A DNA stretch of 64,000 nucleotides from Burkholderiales bacterium (GCA_017302655.1 JAFLDE010000003.1:1-64000); one strand, 5' to 3'. Numbered from the stretch's first letter, positions 9,334 to 20,452 are shown. Program-made: numbers and translations. Notes: a model not told the origin generated them from the sequence alone.

Positions 9334-10275
9334 TCAAAGCGGTAGGGCGCCGGCCAGCAGGGTCTGCAGTTCGACGGGGCTGAGCAGGCGCTCGGGAATC
9401 AGTTCGCCGCCCACCACGCGCGCGCTGCCCAGGAAGGCGCGCGGCTCGGGGCCGAAGGCTCTGACGCGTGCGGCGGGCGCAGCGCCGGTCCGGCGCCGCA
9501 TGCCAGCCAACAGCTTGCCGGCCTCCTCGCCATCCAGGCGAATCAGCGGGCAATCGGCCAGCAGCAGGTCGGGGGATTGCAGCTGCGCCAGGCGCTGGGC
9601 GTCGTCCATGGTTTGCAATTGCTCCAGGGTCACGGCGTGTTCAAGTTGCAGCGGGCCACTGGCGGTGCGACGCAGCGCCGACAGGTGGGCGCCGCAGCCC
9701 AGGCGCTCGCCCAGGTCCTCGGCCAGGGTGCGGATGTAGGTGCCTTTGGAGCAACGCACCGCAATCTGCATGCTGTCGCCGTCTCGTGACAGCAGTTCGA
9801 GCGAGTGGATGGTCACGCGGCGAGCGGCACGCTCCACTTCCTTGCCCTTGCGAGCCAGCTCGTAGAGCGCCTGGCCGGCCACCTTGAGCGCCGAGTGCAT
9901 GGGCGGCACCTGGTCAATGTCGCCGCGCAAGCTCTGCAGTGCGGCCTGCAGCCGGGCGTCATCGAAGCTCACCTCACGGCGCAGCATCACCTCGCCTTCG
10001 CGGTCGGCCGTGGTGGTGGTCTCGCCCAGTTTGAGCGTGGCGACATAGGCCTTGTCGGCGTCCAGGTTCAGTTGGCTGAACTTGGTGGCGGCGCCAAAGC
10101 AAAGCGGCAGCAGGCCGGTGGCCAGCGGGTCCAGGGTACCGGTGTGGCCGGCCTTCTCGGCGCGCAGCAGCCGGCGCACTTTCTGCAAGGCGTCGTTGCT
10201 CGACAGGCCCAGGGGCTTGTCCAGCAAGAGCACGCCGTGCAGCGCGCGCTTTGGAATGCGCGGGCGCGGATCCAT
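9334..10275 (-). CDS. truB: tRNA pseudouridine(55) synthase TruB
   Basis: A 313-residue protein with the TruB signature [14 protein letters not shown]; catalytic Asp49 is in this motif. It also has the [16 protein letters not shown] block and a C-terminal PUA-like part. It isomerises U55 in the T-loop of tRNAs. The ATG overlaps the rbfA stop by one base (TGATG), showing translational coupling within the operon. Confidence 0.97.
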   Translation of the reverse strand: MDPRPRIPKRALHGVLLLDKPLGLSSNDALQKVRRLLRAEKAGHTGTLDPLATGLLPLCFGAATKFSQLNLDADKAYVATLKLGETTTTADREGEVMLRREVSFDDARLQAALQSLRGDIDQVPPMHSALKVAGQALYELARKGKEVERAARRVTIHSLELLSRDGDSMQIAVRCSKGTYIRTLAEDLGERLGCGAHLSALRRTASGPLQLEHAVTLEQLQTMDDAQRLAQLQSPDLLLADCPLIRLDGEEAGKLLAGMRRRTGAAPAARVRAFGPEPRAFLGSARVVGGELIPERLLSPVELQTLLAGALPL

Positions 10276-10658
10276 CAGTCCTCGCGCCCCTCATCGGCGT
10301 CCAGCGCCCGCGTGGCATTGGCCTTGGCGATGAGGGCGTTCATTTCCGAGGCGCGCTCGGTGGTCTGGTCGAACTTGAAGTGCAGGCTCGGCACGGTGTG
10401 GATCTGCAGGCGCTTGAAGAGGCCGTTGCGCAGCCAGCCGGCGGCCTCGTTCAGCGCGTCCTCCGTGTCCTGAGGCTGGCCCACCAGCAGCGTGAAGCGC
10501 ACGGTGGCGTGGGCGTAGTCAGGCGTCACGTCCACGCCGGCGATGGTGAGCATGCCGATGCGCGGGTCCTTGAGCTCGCGCACCAGCTCGGCCAGATCGC
10601 GCTGGATCTGGTCGGCGACGCGAAAGCTGCGGTTGGGCGTGGATTTCTTGTGGCGCAT
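10275..10658 (-). CDS. rbfA: 30S ribosome-binding factor RbfA
   Basis: A 127-residue KH-fold protein with the family pattern [21 protein letters not shown] near the start and the conserved PxLHFxxD core ([11 protein letters not shown]). RbfA helps mature the 17S rRNA 5' end on the 30S subunit and is needed in cold adaptation. It is placed between infB and truB as in most proteobacteria. A stable hairpin separates it from infB. Confidence 0.96.
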   Translation of the reverse strand: MRHKKSTPNRSFRVADQIQRDLAELVRELKDPRIGMLTIAGVDVTPDYAHATVRFTLLVGQPQDTEDALNEAAGWLRNGLFKRLQIHTVPSLHFKFDQTTERASEMNALIAKANATRALDADEGRED

Positions 10659-10680
10659 CGTTGAACTCCTGGATGAGACA

Positions 10681-10713
10681 AAGCCCCGCCGGCGGTGTTG
10701 CCGAGCGGGGCTT
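10681..10713 (-). terminator. Hairpin between infB and rbfA
   Basis: A perfect 9-bp stem AAGCCCCGC / GCGGGGCTT lies in the 75-base gap between the infB stop and rbfA start. On the minus strand only TTTGTC follows, so it is at best a partial terminator or an mRNA processing or stability element that could lower rbfA-truB-typA relative to infB. Confidence 0.5.
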
Positions 10714-10733
10714 GGTCGGGAGGCTGCTTCGGC

Positions 10734-13592
10734 TTACAGCGTCCGGGCGACTTCCTTGATTTCGAAGAACTCCAGTTGGTCGCCTTCCTGGATGTCGGTG
10801 TAGTTCTTGAGCTTCACACCGCACTCGAAGCCTTCCTTGACTTCCTTGACGTCGTCCTTGAAGCGCTTGAGCGAATCCAGCTCGCCCGTGTAGATCACCA
10901 CGTTCTGGCGCAGCAGGCGGAAGCGCGCGTCGCGCTTGACGATGCCGTTGGTGACCATACAGCCGGCGATGGTGCCGATCTTGGTTGCCACGATCACGTT
11001 GCGGATCTCGGCAGTACCGAGGATCTCCTCGCGCTGTTCCGGCGCCAGCATGCCGCTCATGGCCGCCTTCACATCGTCCACCGCGTCGTAGATGACGTTG
11101 TAGTAGCGAAGATCCACGCCATTGCCTTCAGCCAGCTTACGCGCGCCAGCATCGGCGCGCGTGTTGAAGCCAATGATGACCGCCTTGGAGGCGATCGCCA
11201 AGTTGACGTCGTTCTCGGTGATGCCGCCCACCGCCGCATGGACGACCTGCACGCGCACTTCCTCGGTGCTGAGCTTGAGCAGCGAGGCGGCCAGCGCTTC
11301 CTGCGAGCCTTGCACGTCCGCCTTGATGATGAGGGCCAGGGTCTGCGCCTCGCCCTTGCCCATGCTGTCGAACATGGTCTCCAGCTTGGCGGCCTGTTGC
11401 TTGGCCAGCTTGACGTCGCGGTACTTGCCGGCGCGGAAGGTGGCGATTTCGCGGGCACGGCGTTCGTCGCCCAGCACCATGAACTCGTCGCCGGCGCCCG
11501 GCACATCGGACAGGCCTTGAATTTCCACCGGGATCGACGGACCGGCCTCGGTACACGGCTTGCCGTCTTCGTCCAGCATGGCGCGCACGCGGCCGAAGGT
11601 GGAACCGGCCAGCACCACGTCGCCGCGCTTGAGCGTGCCGCTCTGCACCAGCACGGTGGCCACCGGGCCACGGCCCTTGTCCAGCTTGGCTTCGATCACC
11701 AGGCCCTTGGCAGCGGCTTCCACCGGTGCCTTGAGCTCCAGCACTTCGGCCTGCAGCAGCACCTGCTCCAGCAGCGCGTCGATGCCTTCGCCCGTCTTGG
11801 CCGATACCGGCACGAAGGGCGACTCGCCGCCGAACTCTTCGGGCACGACCTCCTCGGCCACCAACTCGGTGCGAACACGGTCCTGATTCGCGCCCGGCTT
11901 GTCGATCTTGTTGATGGCTACCACCACCGGGACTTTTGCGGCCTTAGCGTGGTGAATGGCTTCCTTGGTCTGCGGCATCACACCGTCGTCAGCAGCCACC
12001 ACCAGGATCACCAGGTCGGTGGCCTTGGCACCGCGCGCACGCATGGCCGTGAAGGCCTCGTGACCCGGGGTGTCGAGGAAGGTGATGACGCCGCGCGGGG
12101 TCTCGACATGGTACGCACCGATGTGCTGAGTGATGCCCCCGGCTTCGCCCGAAGCGACGCGCGCGCTGCGAATCTTGTCCAACAGCGAGGTCTTGCCGTG
12201 GTCGACGTGACCCATCACGGTGACCACCGGCGGACGTGTCAGCGCCTCACCCTCTTGGGTTTCGCCTTCTTCTTCCAGGAACGCGTCCGGGTCATCCAGC
12301 TTGGCAGCGAACGCCTTGTGGCCCATCTCCTCGACCACGATCATGGCCGTTTCCTGGTCCAGCGGCTGGTTGATGGTGACCATCTGTCCCAGCAGCATCA
12401 TCTTCTTGATGACCTCGGCGGCCTTCACGGACATCTTGTGCGCGAGGTCGGCGACCGTGATGGTTTCCGGAATGTGCACCTCTTGCACCACCGGCTCGGT
12501 CGGCGCCACGAAGTTGGAGGGACCGGACTCACGATCGCCTCGGCCACCACGGCCCTTGGGCGACTTCCATCCGGGTCCTGAGCGCGCCCCCGCAGCCGTG
12601 TCGCCACGCGTCTTCAAGCCGCGCTTCTTGGCCGCGTCATCCGCCCAGCTGGAACTGAGCTTTTCACTCTTGACCGACTTCTTGTCCCCGGACTTGGGCG
12701 CCGCCGCACCGGCAGCAGGTGCAGCGGGCGCACCAGCCTTCTTGTGCAAGGTGCCCTTGATGCCAGGCGCAGCCGCCTCAGCGGGCTTGGGCTCTTCGGG
12801 CTTCTTCGCCACCAGCACCTTTTTGGGTGCGTTCATCATGGCGCGGATGGCCGCGGCCTCGGCTTCGGCGGCCTTACGGCGGCGATCCAACTCGGCGGCC
12901 TTGGCGGCGTTCTCGGCGGCGGTATCAGCGGCCTTGACCACGCGAACCGCAGGCTTGGGCGCCGGAGCAGGCTCTGCCACAGGTTCCAGCTTGGGTTCAG
13001 GCTTGGGTTCAGACTTGCTCGCCTTGGGAGCCTCCTTCGCGGCTTCCTTGGCAGCCGCTTCGGCAGCGGCGGCCTCAGCAGCAGCAGCGGCAGCCGCAGC
13101 AGCGCGCGCTTCGGCCTCGGCGCGAGCCTTGGCCTCGGCTTCAGCACGCTCACGGGCCAGACGCTCCATTTCCGCTTGCTCGCGAGCCAGCTGCTCGGCT
13201 TGGAGGCGGGCTTGCTCTTCGCGGCGAGCCAATTCGGCGGCTTCGGCCTCGGCGGCGGCTTGAGCGGCGGCACTGTCTTCCGCCGGCCCATCCTCGCGCT
13301 TCACGAACACCCGCTTCTTGCGCACTTCCACCTGGATGGTGCGCGCCTTGCCGCTGGCATCGGCCTGCTTGATTTCGGTGGTCGACTTCTTGACCAGCGT
13401 GATCTTCTTGCGCTCGCTGCTGGCAGTGCCATGCGACTGGCGCAAGTGCTCAAGCAGACGCTCCTTGTCGGCATCGGTCAGCGCATCGTCCGAAGAGCGC
13501 TTGGGCATGCCGGCGGCCTGCAGCTGCTCAAGCAGCGTGCTGGCCGGCCGTTGCAACTCGGCGGCGAACTGTGCGACGGTGGTCACAGTCAT
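10734..13592 (-). CDS. infB: Translation initiation factor IF-2
   Basis: A 952-residue IF-2. It has the N-terminal IF2-associated domain ([20 protein letters not shown]), a long Ala/Glu/Lys-rich linker (about residues 95-340), then the GTPase domain with [35 protein letters not shown] and NKIDKPGAN, and the C-terminal fMet-tRNA-binding domains ending [12 protein letters not shown]. It places initiator tRNA on the 30S subunit. The linker codons are very repetitive and create long meaningless open frames on the other strand. Shorter isoforms from internal starts are known in E. coli; I cannot confirm one here. Confidence 0.98.
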   Translation of the reverse strand: MTVTTVAQFAAELQRPASTLLEQLQAAGMPKRSSDDALTDADKERLLEHLRQSHGTASSERKKITLVKKSTTEIKQADASGKARTIQVEVRKKRVFVKREDGPAEDSAAAQAAAEAEAAELARREEQARLQAEQLAREQAEMERLARERAEAEAKARAEAEARAAAAAAAAAEAAAAEAAAKEAAKEAPKASKSEPKPEPKLEPVAEPAPAPKPAVRVVKAADTAAENAAKAAELDRRRKAAEAEAAAIRAMMNAPKKVLVAKKPEEPKPAEAAAPGIKGTLHKKAGAPAAPAAGAAAPKSGDKKSVKSEKLSSSWADDAAKKRGLKTRGDTAAGARSGPGWKSPKGRGGRGDRESGPSNFVAPTEPVVQEVHIPETITVADLAHKMSVKAAEVIKKMMLLGQMVTINQPLDQETAMIVVEEMGHKAFAAKLDDPDAFLEEEGETQEGEALTRPPVVTVMGHVDHGKTSLLDKIRSARVASGEAGGITQHIGAYHVETPRGVITFLDTPGHEAFTAMRARGAKATDLVILVVAADDGVMPQTKEAIHHAKAAKVPVVVAINKIDKPGANQDRVRTELVAEEVVPEEFGGESPFVPVSAKTGEGIDALLEQVLLQAEVLELKAPVEAAAKGLVIEAKLDKGRGPVATVLVQSGTLKRGDVVLAGSTFGRVRAMLDEDGKPCTEAGPSIPVEIQGLSDVPGAGDEFMVLGDERRAREIATFRAGKYRDVKLAKQQAAKLETMFDSMGKGEAQTLALIIKADVQGSQEALAASLLKLSTEEVRVQVVHAAVGGITENDVNLAIASKAVIIGFNTRADAGARKLAEGNGVDLRYYNVIYDAVDDVKAAMSGMLAPEQREEILGTAEIRNVIVATKIGTIAGCMVTNGIVKRDARFRLLRQNVVIYTGELDSLKRFKDDVKEVKEGFECGVKLKNYTDIQEGDQLEFFEIKEVARTL

Positions 13593-13645
13593 GCGGGAAA
13601 TCCTTGCTTACTTTGGGCGTTGGAGGGGGCAGGTGAGGTGCTGAA

Positions 13646-15121
13646 TCAGGCGAACCAGTGTTCGCGCGCCTTCAGGATCAGCGCCTTCGCGGCCTCTTCC
13701 TCCAGCCCGGTCATCTCGGTCAGTTCATCAACGGCCAGATCGGCCAGTTCGTCACGGGTGTGGACACCACCCGCAGCCAGCTTGGAGATGAGTTCGGGGG
13801 TCACGCCGTCGAGATCGCGCAGATCTTGCGACACCTCTTCGACCGACTCTTCCCTGGCAATCTCCATCGTCAGCAGCGCGTTCTTGGCACGGGCGCGCAG
13901 CTCGTTGACGGTGTCTTCGTCGAAGCTCTCGATCTCCAGCATTTCGGCCAACGGCACATAGGCCACCTCCTCCAGGCTGGAGAAGCCTTCTTCGATGAGG
14001 ATGTCGGCGACTTCCTCATCCACATCAAGCTTCTCGACGAAGAGCTTGCGCACGCCGCCGGTCTCCTCGGCTTTGCGCGCTGCCGCGTCCTCGGCCGACA
14101 TGATGTTGATGCGCCAACCGGTCAGCTCACTGGCCAAGCGCACGTTCTGGCCACCCTTGCCGATGGCGATGGCGAGGTTGTCCTCGTCGACCACCACGTC
14201 CATGGCATGACGCTCTTCGTCCACGACGATGCTGGATACGTTCGCCGGGGCCAGGGCACCGATGACGAACTGCGCCGGGTCTTCACTCCACAACACGATG
14301 TCGACGCGCTCGCCGGCCAATTCATTAGTCACCGCCGTCACGCGCGACCCCCGCACGCCAACACAGGTGCCGATCGGGTCAACTCGGCGGTCGTGCGACA
14401 CCACGGCGATCTTGGCGCGGCTGCCGGCATCACGGGCGCAGCTCTTGATCTCCAGCAGACCCTGCTCGATCTCAGGCACTTCCTGAGCGAACAACTCCTT
14501 CATGAACTCAGGGCTGGAGCGGCTGAGCATGATCTGCGGGCCGCGCGCCGTCGGGTCGATGCCCAGCAGCACGGCACGGACGCGGTCGCCGCTGCGCAGG
14601 TTCTCCTTCGGAATCATCTCGGTGCGCTTGAGGCGCCCTTCAACGCGTCCGCTCTCGATGATCATGTCGCCCTTGTCCAGGCGCTTGACGGTGCCGACGA
14701 AGATCTTCTCGCCACGCGACATGAAGTCGTTCAGCAGCTGCTCGCGCTCAGCGTCACGGATTTTCTGCAGGATGACCTGCTTGGCGGCCTGCGCGCCGAT
14801 GCGACCGATGGGCACCGACTCGATGCCCTCCTCGATGTAATCGCCTTCCTCGATGGGGCCGACACGATCGATGGCGTCGCTGAGGATTTCCTCGGCATCA
14901 GGATTCTGCAGACCCGCGCTGTCGGGCACCACCAGCCAGCGGCGGAAACTCTCGTACTCGCCGCTCTCACGGTCGATGGAGACGCGAATGTCCCAATCCG
15001 TGCCAACAAACTTCTTGGTGGCCTGCGCCAGCGCCGATTCCACCGCGCCAAACACCACCTCGCGTTCAACGCTCTTCTCGCGCGAAATGGCATCCACCAG
15101 CAGCAACAACTCGCGGTTCAT
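13646..15121 (-). CDS. nusA: Transcription termination/antitermination factor NusA
   Basis: A 491-residue protein with an N-terminal RNA polymerase-binding domain ([21 protein letters not shown]), an S1 domain ([14 protein letters not shown]), two KH domains ([44 protein letters not shown]) and two C-terminal acidic repeats, the full E. coli-type layout. It modulates pausing, termination and rRNA antitermination. Its ATG overlaps the rimP stop by four bases. Confidence 0.98.
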   Translation of the reverse strand: MNRELLLLVDAISREKSVEREVVFGAVESALAQATKKFVGTDWDIRVSIDRESGEYESFRRWLVVPDSAGLQNPDAEEILSDAIDRVGPIEEGDYIEEGIESVPIGRIGAQAAKQVILQKIRDAEREQLLNDFMSRGEKIFVGTVKRLDKGDMIIESGRVEGRLKRTEMIPKENLRSGDRVRAVLLGIDPTARGPQIMLSRSSPEFMKELFAQEVPEIEQGLLEIKSCARDAGSRAKIAVVSHDRRVDPIGTCVGVRGSRVTAVTNELAGERVDIVLWSEDPAQFVIGALAPANVSSIVVDEERHAMDVVVDEDNLAIAIGKGGQNVRLASELTGWRINIMSAEDAAARKAEETGGVRKLFVEKLDVDEEVADILIEEGFSSLEEVAYVPLAEMLEIESFDEDTVNELRARAKNALLTMEIAREESVEEVSQDLRDLDGVTPELISKLAAGGVHTRDELADLAVDELTEMTGLEEEAAKALILKAREHWFA

Positions 15122-15642
15122 GGGGTCAGATCTCCGTCGGGCTTCTTGTCTTCGGTCGCGGCCGCAGGCTTCGCCTTGCGACCCTTGAAATCGATCACCG
15201 GAACGAGCCGCGCTTCGCGGATCTCGTCCAATTGAAAATTCAGCACCTGCTCCTGGCCGGGCTCGCCAAACACCAGGCCCCAGCCTGCGTTCTCACCCTC
15301 GCCTGCCACCAGGCGGCCTCGGAACTTCTTGCGGTTCTGCAGGGCCACGCGCAGGGTCACGTCAATGTCTGAGCCCAGGAAGCGCTCGAAGTGCTCGGGC
15401 GTCTTCAGCGGCCGATCCAGCCCGGGCGAACTCACTTCCAGACGGCCGTAGTCCACGTTCTCCACTTCGAGCAGATACTGCAACTGCCGCGTCACACGCT
15501 CGCAGTCGTCCACCGTCACGAAGCTGTCGGCCTCCAAGCGATCGATGTAGACGCGCAGCAGCCCGCCGGCGGAGCGCTCAAGCTCCACCAGTTCGAGCCC
15601 CAGGCCCGTGACGGTCTTTTCAATGGCTAGCTGCCAACTCAT
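15118..15642 (-). CDS. rimP: Ribosome maturation factor RimP
   Basis: A 174-residue protein with the RimP core: [32 protein letters not shown] and the signature [18 protein letters not shown]. It assists 30S assembly. I place the start at 15642 (MSWQLA...), where the family normally begins; the frame stays open upstream to 15780 but that part is leader DNA with hairpins. It is first in the operon and is preceded by an attenuator-like structure. Confidence 0.95.
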   Translation of the reverse strand: MSWQLAIEKTVTGLGLELVELERSAGGLLRVYIDRLEADSFVTVDDCERVTRQLQYLLEVENVDYGRLEVSSPGLDRPLKTPEHFERFLGSDIDVTLRVALQNRKKFRGRLVAGEGENAGWGLVFGEPGQEQVLNFQLDEIREARLVPVIDFKGRKAKPAAATEDKKPDGDLTP

Positions 15643-15686
15643 GCGCGCAGGATTCGACGTGGGGTTCGATCCAATATGGATCGGCC

Positions 15687-15713
15687 AAAAAAAATGGGCC
15701 GGAAGATCCGCCC
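15687..15713 (-). promoter_or_regulatory. Attenuator-like hairpin with T-tract in the rimP leader
   Basis: On the minus strand a GGGC-GGA / TCC-G-GCCC stem is followed by A and eight T residues, about 45 bases before the rimP ATG. That is the form of an intrinsic terminator placed inside the 5' leader. A competing longer pairing exists: ATCCGCCC (15706-15713) can pair with GGGCGGAT (15735-15742), which would disrupt it. A further perfect CGATCC/GGATCG repeat lies at 15667-15683. Leader control of the nusA operon is plausible because NusA is known to be autoregulated in other bacteria. Confidence 0.5.
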
Positions 15714-15823
15714 ACCCGTTACAACTACAGCGAAGGGCGGATTCTAGACCGAACTGGGGCGGGCTTTCCCGGGGCAGCAACGCGCGTGCCAGAATTCGCG
15801 CCCCAAATTAGAGGCATCACTCC

Positions 15824-16606
15824 ATGGGTTTCCTGACCGGCAAGCGCTTCCTCATCAGCGGCGTGCTCTCCAACCGCTCCATCGCCTACGGCATTGCTCG
15901 GGCCTGTCGCCGCGAAGGCGCTGAACTGGCGTTCAGCTACGTCGGTGAGCGCTTCAAGGATCGCATCACCGAATTTGCCGCGGAGTTCGACTCCACACTG
16001 ATCTTTGATTGCGATGTTGGCAGCGACGAACAGATCGAACGCACGTTTGCTCAGTTGGGCGAAGTCTGGCCGGAGTTTGATGGGTTTGTGCACTCGATTG
16101 GTTTTGCGCCTCGGGAAGCGATTGCCGGCAGCTTTTTGGACGGACTGTCACGCGAAAACTACCGCATCGCCCACGACATCAGCGCGTACAGCTTCCCTGC
16201 CATGGCCAAGGCAGCCGCGCCACGGCTGCGCGCGGGCGCCTCGCTTCTGACCTTGTCCTACTTGGGCGCCATGCGCTATGTGCCCAACTACAACACCATG
16301 GGTTTGGCCAAGGCGAGCCTCGAGGCAGGCGTCCGTTACCTAGCCCATGATCTGGGCGCGCGCGGCGTGCGCGTGAACGGCATCTCGGCCGGCCCCATCA
16401 AAACTTTGGCGGCCAGCGGCATCAAGGACTTCGGCAAATTGCTCAACACCTTTGCCGCCAGCGCACCCTTGCGCCGCAATGTGACGATCGATGACGTCGG
16501 CAATGCCGCAGCATTCATGCTGTCGGACTTGGCCGCTGGCATCACGGCCGAGATCCTGTACGTGGACGGCGGCTTCAGCCAGGTAGCCCTGGCCAATATC
16601 GACTGA
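15824..16606 (+). CDS. fabI: Enoyl-ACP reductase (NADH) FabI
   Basis: A 260-residue SDR-fold protein with the FabI hallmarks: [11 protein letters not shown] cofactor loop, Tyr146 in LSYLGAM, and the catalytic pair Tyr156 and Lys163 in YNTMGLAK, the same numbers as in E. coli FabI. It performs the last reduction of each fatty acid elongation cycle and is the triclosan target. It is divergent from rimP. Its TGA stop abuts the stop of the convergent decarboxylase gene with no base between. Confidence 0.97.
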   Translation: MGFLTGKRFLISGVLSNRSIAYGIARACRREGAELAFSYVGERFKDRITEFAAEFDSTLIFDCDVGSDEQIERTFAQLGEVWPEFDGFVHSIGFAPREAIAGSFLDGLSRENYRIAHDISAYSFPAMAKAAAPRLRAGASLLTLSYLGAMRYVPNYNTMGLAKASLEAGVRYLAHDLGARGVRVNGISAGPIKTLAASGIKDFGKLLNTFAASAPLRRNVTIDDVGNAAAFMLSDLAAGITAEILYVDGGFSQVALANID

Positions 16607-18874
16607 TCAGCCCTTCACGCAGTCCACGTAGTAGCGGCCACGGCCGCTGTCTTCGTCCGTCTCGTGCACCAAGCCGTGCACATCGGTGGCGAAGCCCGGG
16701 AAACGAGCGTTGAAACTGCGCGTGAACTTGAGGTAGTCGCAGATCTTCTTGTTGAAGCGCTCGCCAGGGATCAGCAAGGGAATGCCCGGCGGGTAGGGGG
16801 TGAGCATCGAGGTCGTAATACGCCCTTCAAGCGCATCGATGTCCACCCGTTCGGTCTTGCGTTGCGCAATGCAGGCATAGGCGTCGGTGGGCGTCATGGC
16901 CGGCTGCAGGTTGGACTGGTACATCTCGGTGGTCAGCCGGGCGATGTCGCCCTCCGCGTACGCCTGATGAATGGCCTGACAGAGATCCCGCAAGCCCATA
17001 CGCTCGTACTTGGGGAACTTGGCCACGAACTCCGGCAGGATGCGCCATAGGGGCGCATTGCGGTCGTAGTCGTCTTTGAATTGCTGCAAGGCCGTCAGCA
17101 AGGTGTTCCAGCGGCCCTTGGTGATGCCGATGGTGAACATGATGAAGAAGGAGTAGAGCCCCGTCTTCTCGACCACCACGCCGTGCTCGACGAGGAACTT
17201 CGTCACCACCGAAGCCGGGATGCCGTTCGCAGCAAAGCGCCCCTGCATGTCCAAGCCCGGCGTGATGATGGTGGACTTGATCGGGTCCAGCATGTTGAAG
17301 CCCTCGGCGATGGCGCCAAAGCCATGCCAGTCTTCGTCCGCATGCAGCATCCAGTCGGCGGCCACCGGCTCACTGCCCTCCTCGGCGCGCAGGAAGTCCG
17401 GCCCCCAGACCTTGAACCACCAATCGTCGCCGTAGTCCTCGTCGACCTTGCGCATGGCGCGCCGGAAGTCGAGGCTTTCACGAATGCTCTCTTCCACCAG
17501 CGCAGTGCCCCCGGGCGGCTCCATCATGGCCGCCGCAACGTCGCAACTGGCAATGATGGAGTACTGAGGACTGGTGCTGGTGTGCATCAGGTAGGCCTCG
17601 TTGAAGAGGTGCTTGTCCAGCTTGACCGTCTGCGAGTCCTGCACCAGCACTTGAGAAGCCTGCGAGATGCCGGCGAGCAGCTTGTGTGTGCTCTGCGTGG
17701 CATAGACCATGGCCTCCGTCGGGCGCGGGCGGTTCTTGCCCATGGCGTGGAACTGGCCATAGAAGTCGTGGAACGCCGCGTGCGGCAGCCAAGCTTCGTC
17801 GAAGTGAAGCGTAGGCACGTAGCCATCCAACTTCTTCTTGATGGTCTCTGTGTTGTACAGCACACCGTCATAGGTGCTCTGCGTCAGCGTGAGGATGGCC
17901 GGCTTCACGCTTGCAGGATCCACATGCGCGAGCAACGGATTGGCGGCGATCTTTGCGCGAATGGCTTCGGGGCTGAACTCGCTCTCGGGGATCGGGCCGA
18001 TGATCCCGTAGTGGTTGCGCGTCGGGGTCAGAAAGACCGGGATTGCGCCGCACATGATGATGGCGTGCAGATTGCTCTTGTGGCAGTTACGGTCGATGAC
18101 CACGACATCGCCCGGCGCCACCGTGTGGTGCCAGACCATCTTGTTGGAGGTCGACGTACCGTTGGTCACGAAGAAGCAGTGATCGGCATTGAAGATGCGC
18201 GCCGCGTTCTTCTCTGAAGCCGCCACCGGCCCGGTGTGGTCCAGCAACTGGCCGAGTTCCTCGACCGCATTGCAGACGTCCGCCCGCAGCATGTTCTCGC
18301 CAAAGAACTGGTGGAACATCTGACCGACCGGGCTCTTCAGGAAGGCCACGCCACCGCTGTGACCCGGACAGTGCCAGCTGTACGAGCCGTCCTGGGCATA
18401 GTCCATCAAGGCCTTGAAGAAGGGCGGCGCCAATCCGTCCAGGTAGCTCTTCGCCTCGCGAATGATGTGACGCGCCACGAACTCCGGCGTGTCCTCGAAC
18501 ATGTGGATGAAGCCGTGCAGTTCGCGCAACACATCGTTCGGCAAGTGCTGGCTGGTGCGCGTCTCACCGTAGACGTAGATCGGGATGTCCGGATTGCGGA
18601 AGCGGATCTCCTCGATGAACTTGCGCAGGTTGAGCACCGCCGGATCGAGGTCGGGCCCCGGTGTGAACTCTTCGTCATCGATCGACAGGATGAAGGCCGA
18701 AGCCCGGCTTTGCTGCTGGGCGAACTGGCTCAGGTCACCGTAGGAGGTGACGCCCAGCACATCCATGCCCTCCTTCTTGATCGCATCCGCCAATGCTCGA
18801 ATGCCCAGGCCTGAGGCGTTTTCGGAGCGGTAGTCCTCGTCAATGATGACGATGGGAAAGTGAAAACGCAGCAT
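16607..18874 (-). CDS. Arginine/lysine/ornithine decarboxylase (PLP, fold III)
   Basis: A 755-residue protein with the N-terminal wing domain (FPIVIIDEDY), the PLP-binding core with Lys398 in ATQSTHKLLAGISQ, and the C-terminal domain of inducible-type basic amino acid decarboxylases (AdiA, LdcI, SpeC). It would decarboxylate arginine, lysine or ornithine to agmatine, cadaverine or putrescine. Arginine is favoured in Burkholderiales annotation, but I cannot fix the substrate by eye. The start at 18874 has AGGAG eight bases upstream and begins at the conserved wing domain; the frame continues upstream to 19063 without family-like sequence. It is not linked to an antiporter gene. Confidence 0.87.
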   Translation of the reverse strand: MLRFHFPIVIIDEDYRSENASGLGIRALADAIKKEGMDVLGVTSYGDLSQFAQQQSRASAFILSIDDEEFTPGPDLDPAVLNLRKFIEEIRFRNPDIPIYVYGETRTSQHLPNDVLRELHGFIHMFEDTPEFVARHIIREAKSYLDGLAPPFFKALMDYAQDGSYSWHCPGHSGGVAFLKSPVGQMFHQFFGENMLRADVCNAVEELGQLLDHTGPVAASEKNAARIFNADHCFFVTNGTSTSNKMVWHHTVAPGDVVVIDRNCHKSNLHAIIMCGAIPVFLTPTRNHYGIIGPIPESEFSPEAIRAKIAANPLLAHVDPASVKPAILTLTQSTYDGVLYNTETIKKKLDGYVPTLHFDEAWLPHAAFHDFYGQFHAMGKNRPRPTEAMVYATQSTHKLLAGISQASQVLVQDSQTVKLDKHLFNEAYLMHTSTSPQYSIIASCDVAAAMMEPPGGTALVEESIRESLDFRRAMRKVDEDYGDDWWFKVWGPDFLRAEEGSEPVAADWMLHADEDWHGFGAIAEGFNMLDPIKSTIITPGLDMQGRFAANGIPASVVTKFLVEHGVVVEKTGLYSFFIMFTIGITKGRWNTLLTALQQFKDDYDRNAPLWRILPEFVAKFPKYERMGLRDLCQAIHQAYAEGDIARLTTEMYQSNLQPAMTPTDAYACIAQRKTERVDIDALEGRITTSMLTPYPPGIPLLIPGERFNKKICDYLKFTRSFNARFPGFATDVHGLVHETDEDSGRGRYYVDCVKG

Positions 18875-18992
18875 CGGGCGGCTCCTGTGGCGGGCCAGAA
18901 AAAGGGGCGCGCAGTTTAGGGTTGCCAGTGCGCCCGTGGGCAGAGATGCAAACCTAAACTGAGCAGACTCGATAGACACCAAAGGAGGTGCT

Positions 18993-19427
18993 GTGATGGA
19001 AGACTCCACCCTGTGGTGGGTGCTGGCTGGGGTGCTGGTGGCTGCTGAACTGAGTACTGGCACTTTCTACTTGCTGGTGTTGGCCCTGTCGGCTGCTGCT
19101 GCGGCGCTCGGCGCGCATGCCGGCCTGAGCTTCACCAATCAACTCGTTGTCGCTTCGGTGACGGCGCTGCTCGGTACCAGCGTTTGGTACCAATACCGCC
19201 GTCGGACGCGGGCTGAACGCGTGCCGGTCCAGGCAGATCGCAACGTCAATCTGGATGTTGGCGAAACCGTGCAGGTGCAGGCCTGGGACGCCCAAGGGCA
19301 TTGCCAGGTGCAGTACCGTGGTGCTCAGTGGAGGGCGCGGTACGCCGGTGAAGGACAACCGCAGCCTGGTCTGTTCCGCATCCAGGCCTTGAACGGCAAT
19401 CAACTCGAACTCGTCTCCCAGGGATAA
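18993..19427 (+). CDS. NfeD-family membrane protein
   Basis: A 144-residue protein with two or three hydrophobic helices in the first 65 residues and a C-terminal small beta (OB-like) domain (VGETVQVQAWDAQG...VQYRGAQWRARY), the standard short NfeD form (YbbK-partner type). NfeD proteins pair with stomatin/SPFH proteins encoded next door, which is the case here; they are linked to membrane-domain organisation and proteolysis. A strong AGGAGG precedes the start. The SPFH gene begins four bases after its stop. Confidence 0.88.
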   Translation: MMEDSTLWWVLAGVLVAAELSTGTFYLLVLALSAAAAALGAHAGLSFTNQLVVASVTALLGTSVWYQYRRRTRAERVPVQADRNVNLDVGETVQVQAWDAQGHCQVQYRGAQWRARYAGEGQPQPGLFRIQALNGNQLELVSQG

Positions 19428-19431
19428 AGAC

Positions 19432-20340
19432 ATGGAAATCGCCCTCGTCCTCGCCGTCATCGCCGTCTTCTTCGTTTCGCGCGCCATCCGCATCGTGCCC
19501 CAGCAGCACGCCTTCGTGGTCGAGCGCCTGGGCAAGTACGACCGCACAATGAGCCCAGGCCTGCACCTATTGGTCCCCTTCATCGACCGACTCGCCTACA
19601 AGCACTCGCTGAAGGAAATTCCCCTGGACGTGCCCAGCCAGGTTTGCATCACCAAAGACAACACGCAGCTTGCCGTCGACGGGATCCTGTACTTCCAGGT
19701 CACTGATCCAATGCGTGCCTCCTATGGGAGCAGCAACTACATCGTTGCGATCACCCAGCTTGCGCAAACCACCTTGCGCTCGGTGATCGGCCGCATGGAG
19801 CTTGACAGAACCTTTGAGGAGCGCGACTCGATCAACATCGCTGTCGTGCAGGCCCTCGACGAAGCAGCGCTGAATTGGGGCGTGAAGGTGCTGCGCTACG
19901 AGATCAAGGATCTCACGCCTCCGGCGGAAATCCTGCGCTCGATGCAAGCCCAAATCACCGCGGAGCGCGAGAAGAGAGCTTTGATCGCCGCCTCCGAAGG
20001 CCGTCGCCAGGAGCAGATCAACATCGCCACTGGTGAACGCGAAGCGGCCATCGCGCGATCAGAAGGGGAAAAGCAGGCCGAGATCAACAAGGCCCAGGGC
20101 GAGGCCGCAGCCATTCTTTCGGTGGCCGAGGCCAGCGCTGACGCCATCCGCAAGATCGCCGAGGCCATTCAGCAACCCGGAGGCGATCAGGCGGTACAGC
20201 TCAAGGTTGCCGAGAAGGCCGTGGACGCGTATGCGCAGCTTGCCCAAAAGAACAACACGATGATCGTGCCCGGCAACATGACCGAAGTCAGTGGGCTGAT
20301 CGGCACCGCCATGGCGCTGCTGAAGGCCGGCAAGACTTGA
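19432..20340 (+). CDS. SPFH/Band 7 (stomatin-like, QmcA-type) membrane protein
   Basis: A 302-residue protein with one N-terminal membrane helix (IALVLAVIAVFFVSRAI), the Band 7 domain (VPQQHAFVVERLGKYDRTMSPGLH; ITKDNTQLAVDGILYFQV) and a long Ala/Glu-rich coiled coil (AEREKRALIAASEGRRQEQI) before the short C-terminus. This is the paraslipin/QmcA class, forming large oligomers in the inner membrane. It is paired with the upstream NfeD gene. Confidence 0.92.
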   Translation: MEIALVLAVIAVFFVSRAIRIVPQQHAFVVERLGKYDRTMSPGLHLLVPFIDRLAYKHSLKEIPLDVPSQVCITKDNTQLAVDGILYFQVTDPMRASYGSSNYIVAITQLAQTTLRSVIGRMELDRTFEERDSINIAVVQALDEAALNWGVKVLRYEIKDLTPPAEILRSMQAQITAEREKRALIAASEGRRQEQINIATGEREAAIARSEGEKQAEINKAQGEAAAILSVAEASADAIRKIAEAIQQPGGDQAVQLKVAEKAVDAYAQLAQKNNTMIVPGNMTEVSGLIGTAMALLKAGKT

Positions 20341-20345
20341 CCGGC

Positions 20346-20351
20346 TAGAAT
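20346..20351 (+). promoter_or_regulatory. Possible -10 box for tRNA-Ser
   Basis: TAGAAT lies eleven bases before the tRNA-Ser 5' end, a good position for a sigma-70 -10 element. I see no convincing -35 in the end of the preceding gene. The box sits in the loop of a CCGGC/GCCGG hairpin. Confidence 0.35.
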
Positions 20352-20361
20352 GGCCGGCTTC

Positions 20362-20452
<91 letters not shown>

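Noticed and set aside
10695..12581. 628-codon plus-strand open frame antisense to infB
   Set aside because: A shadow of infB codon use; no family-like sequence, while infB is complete.
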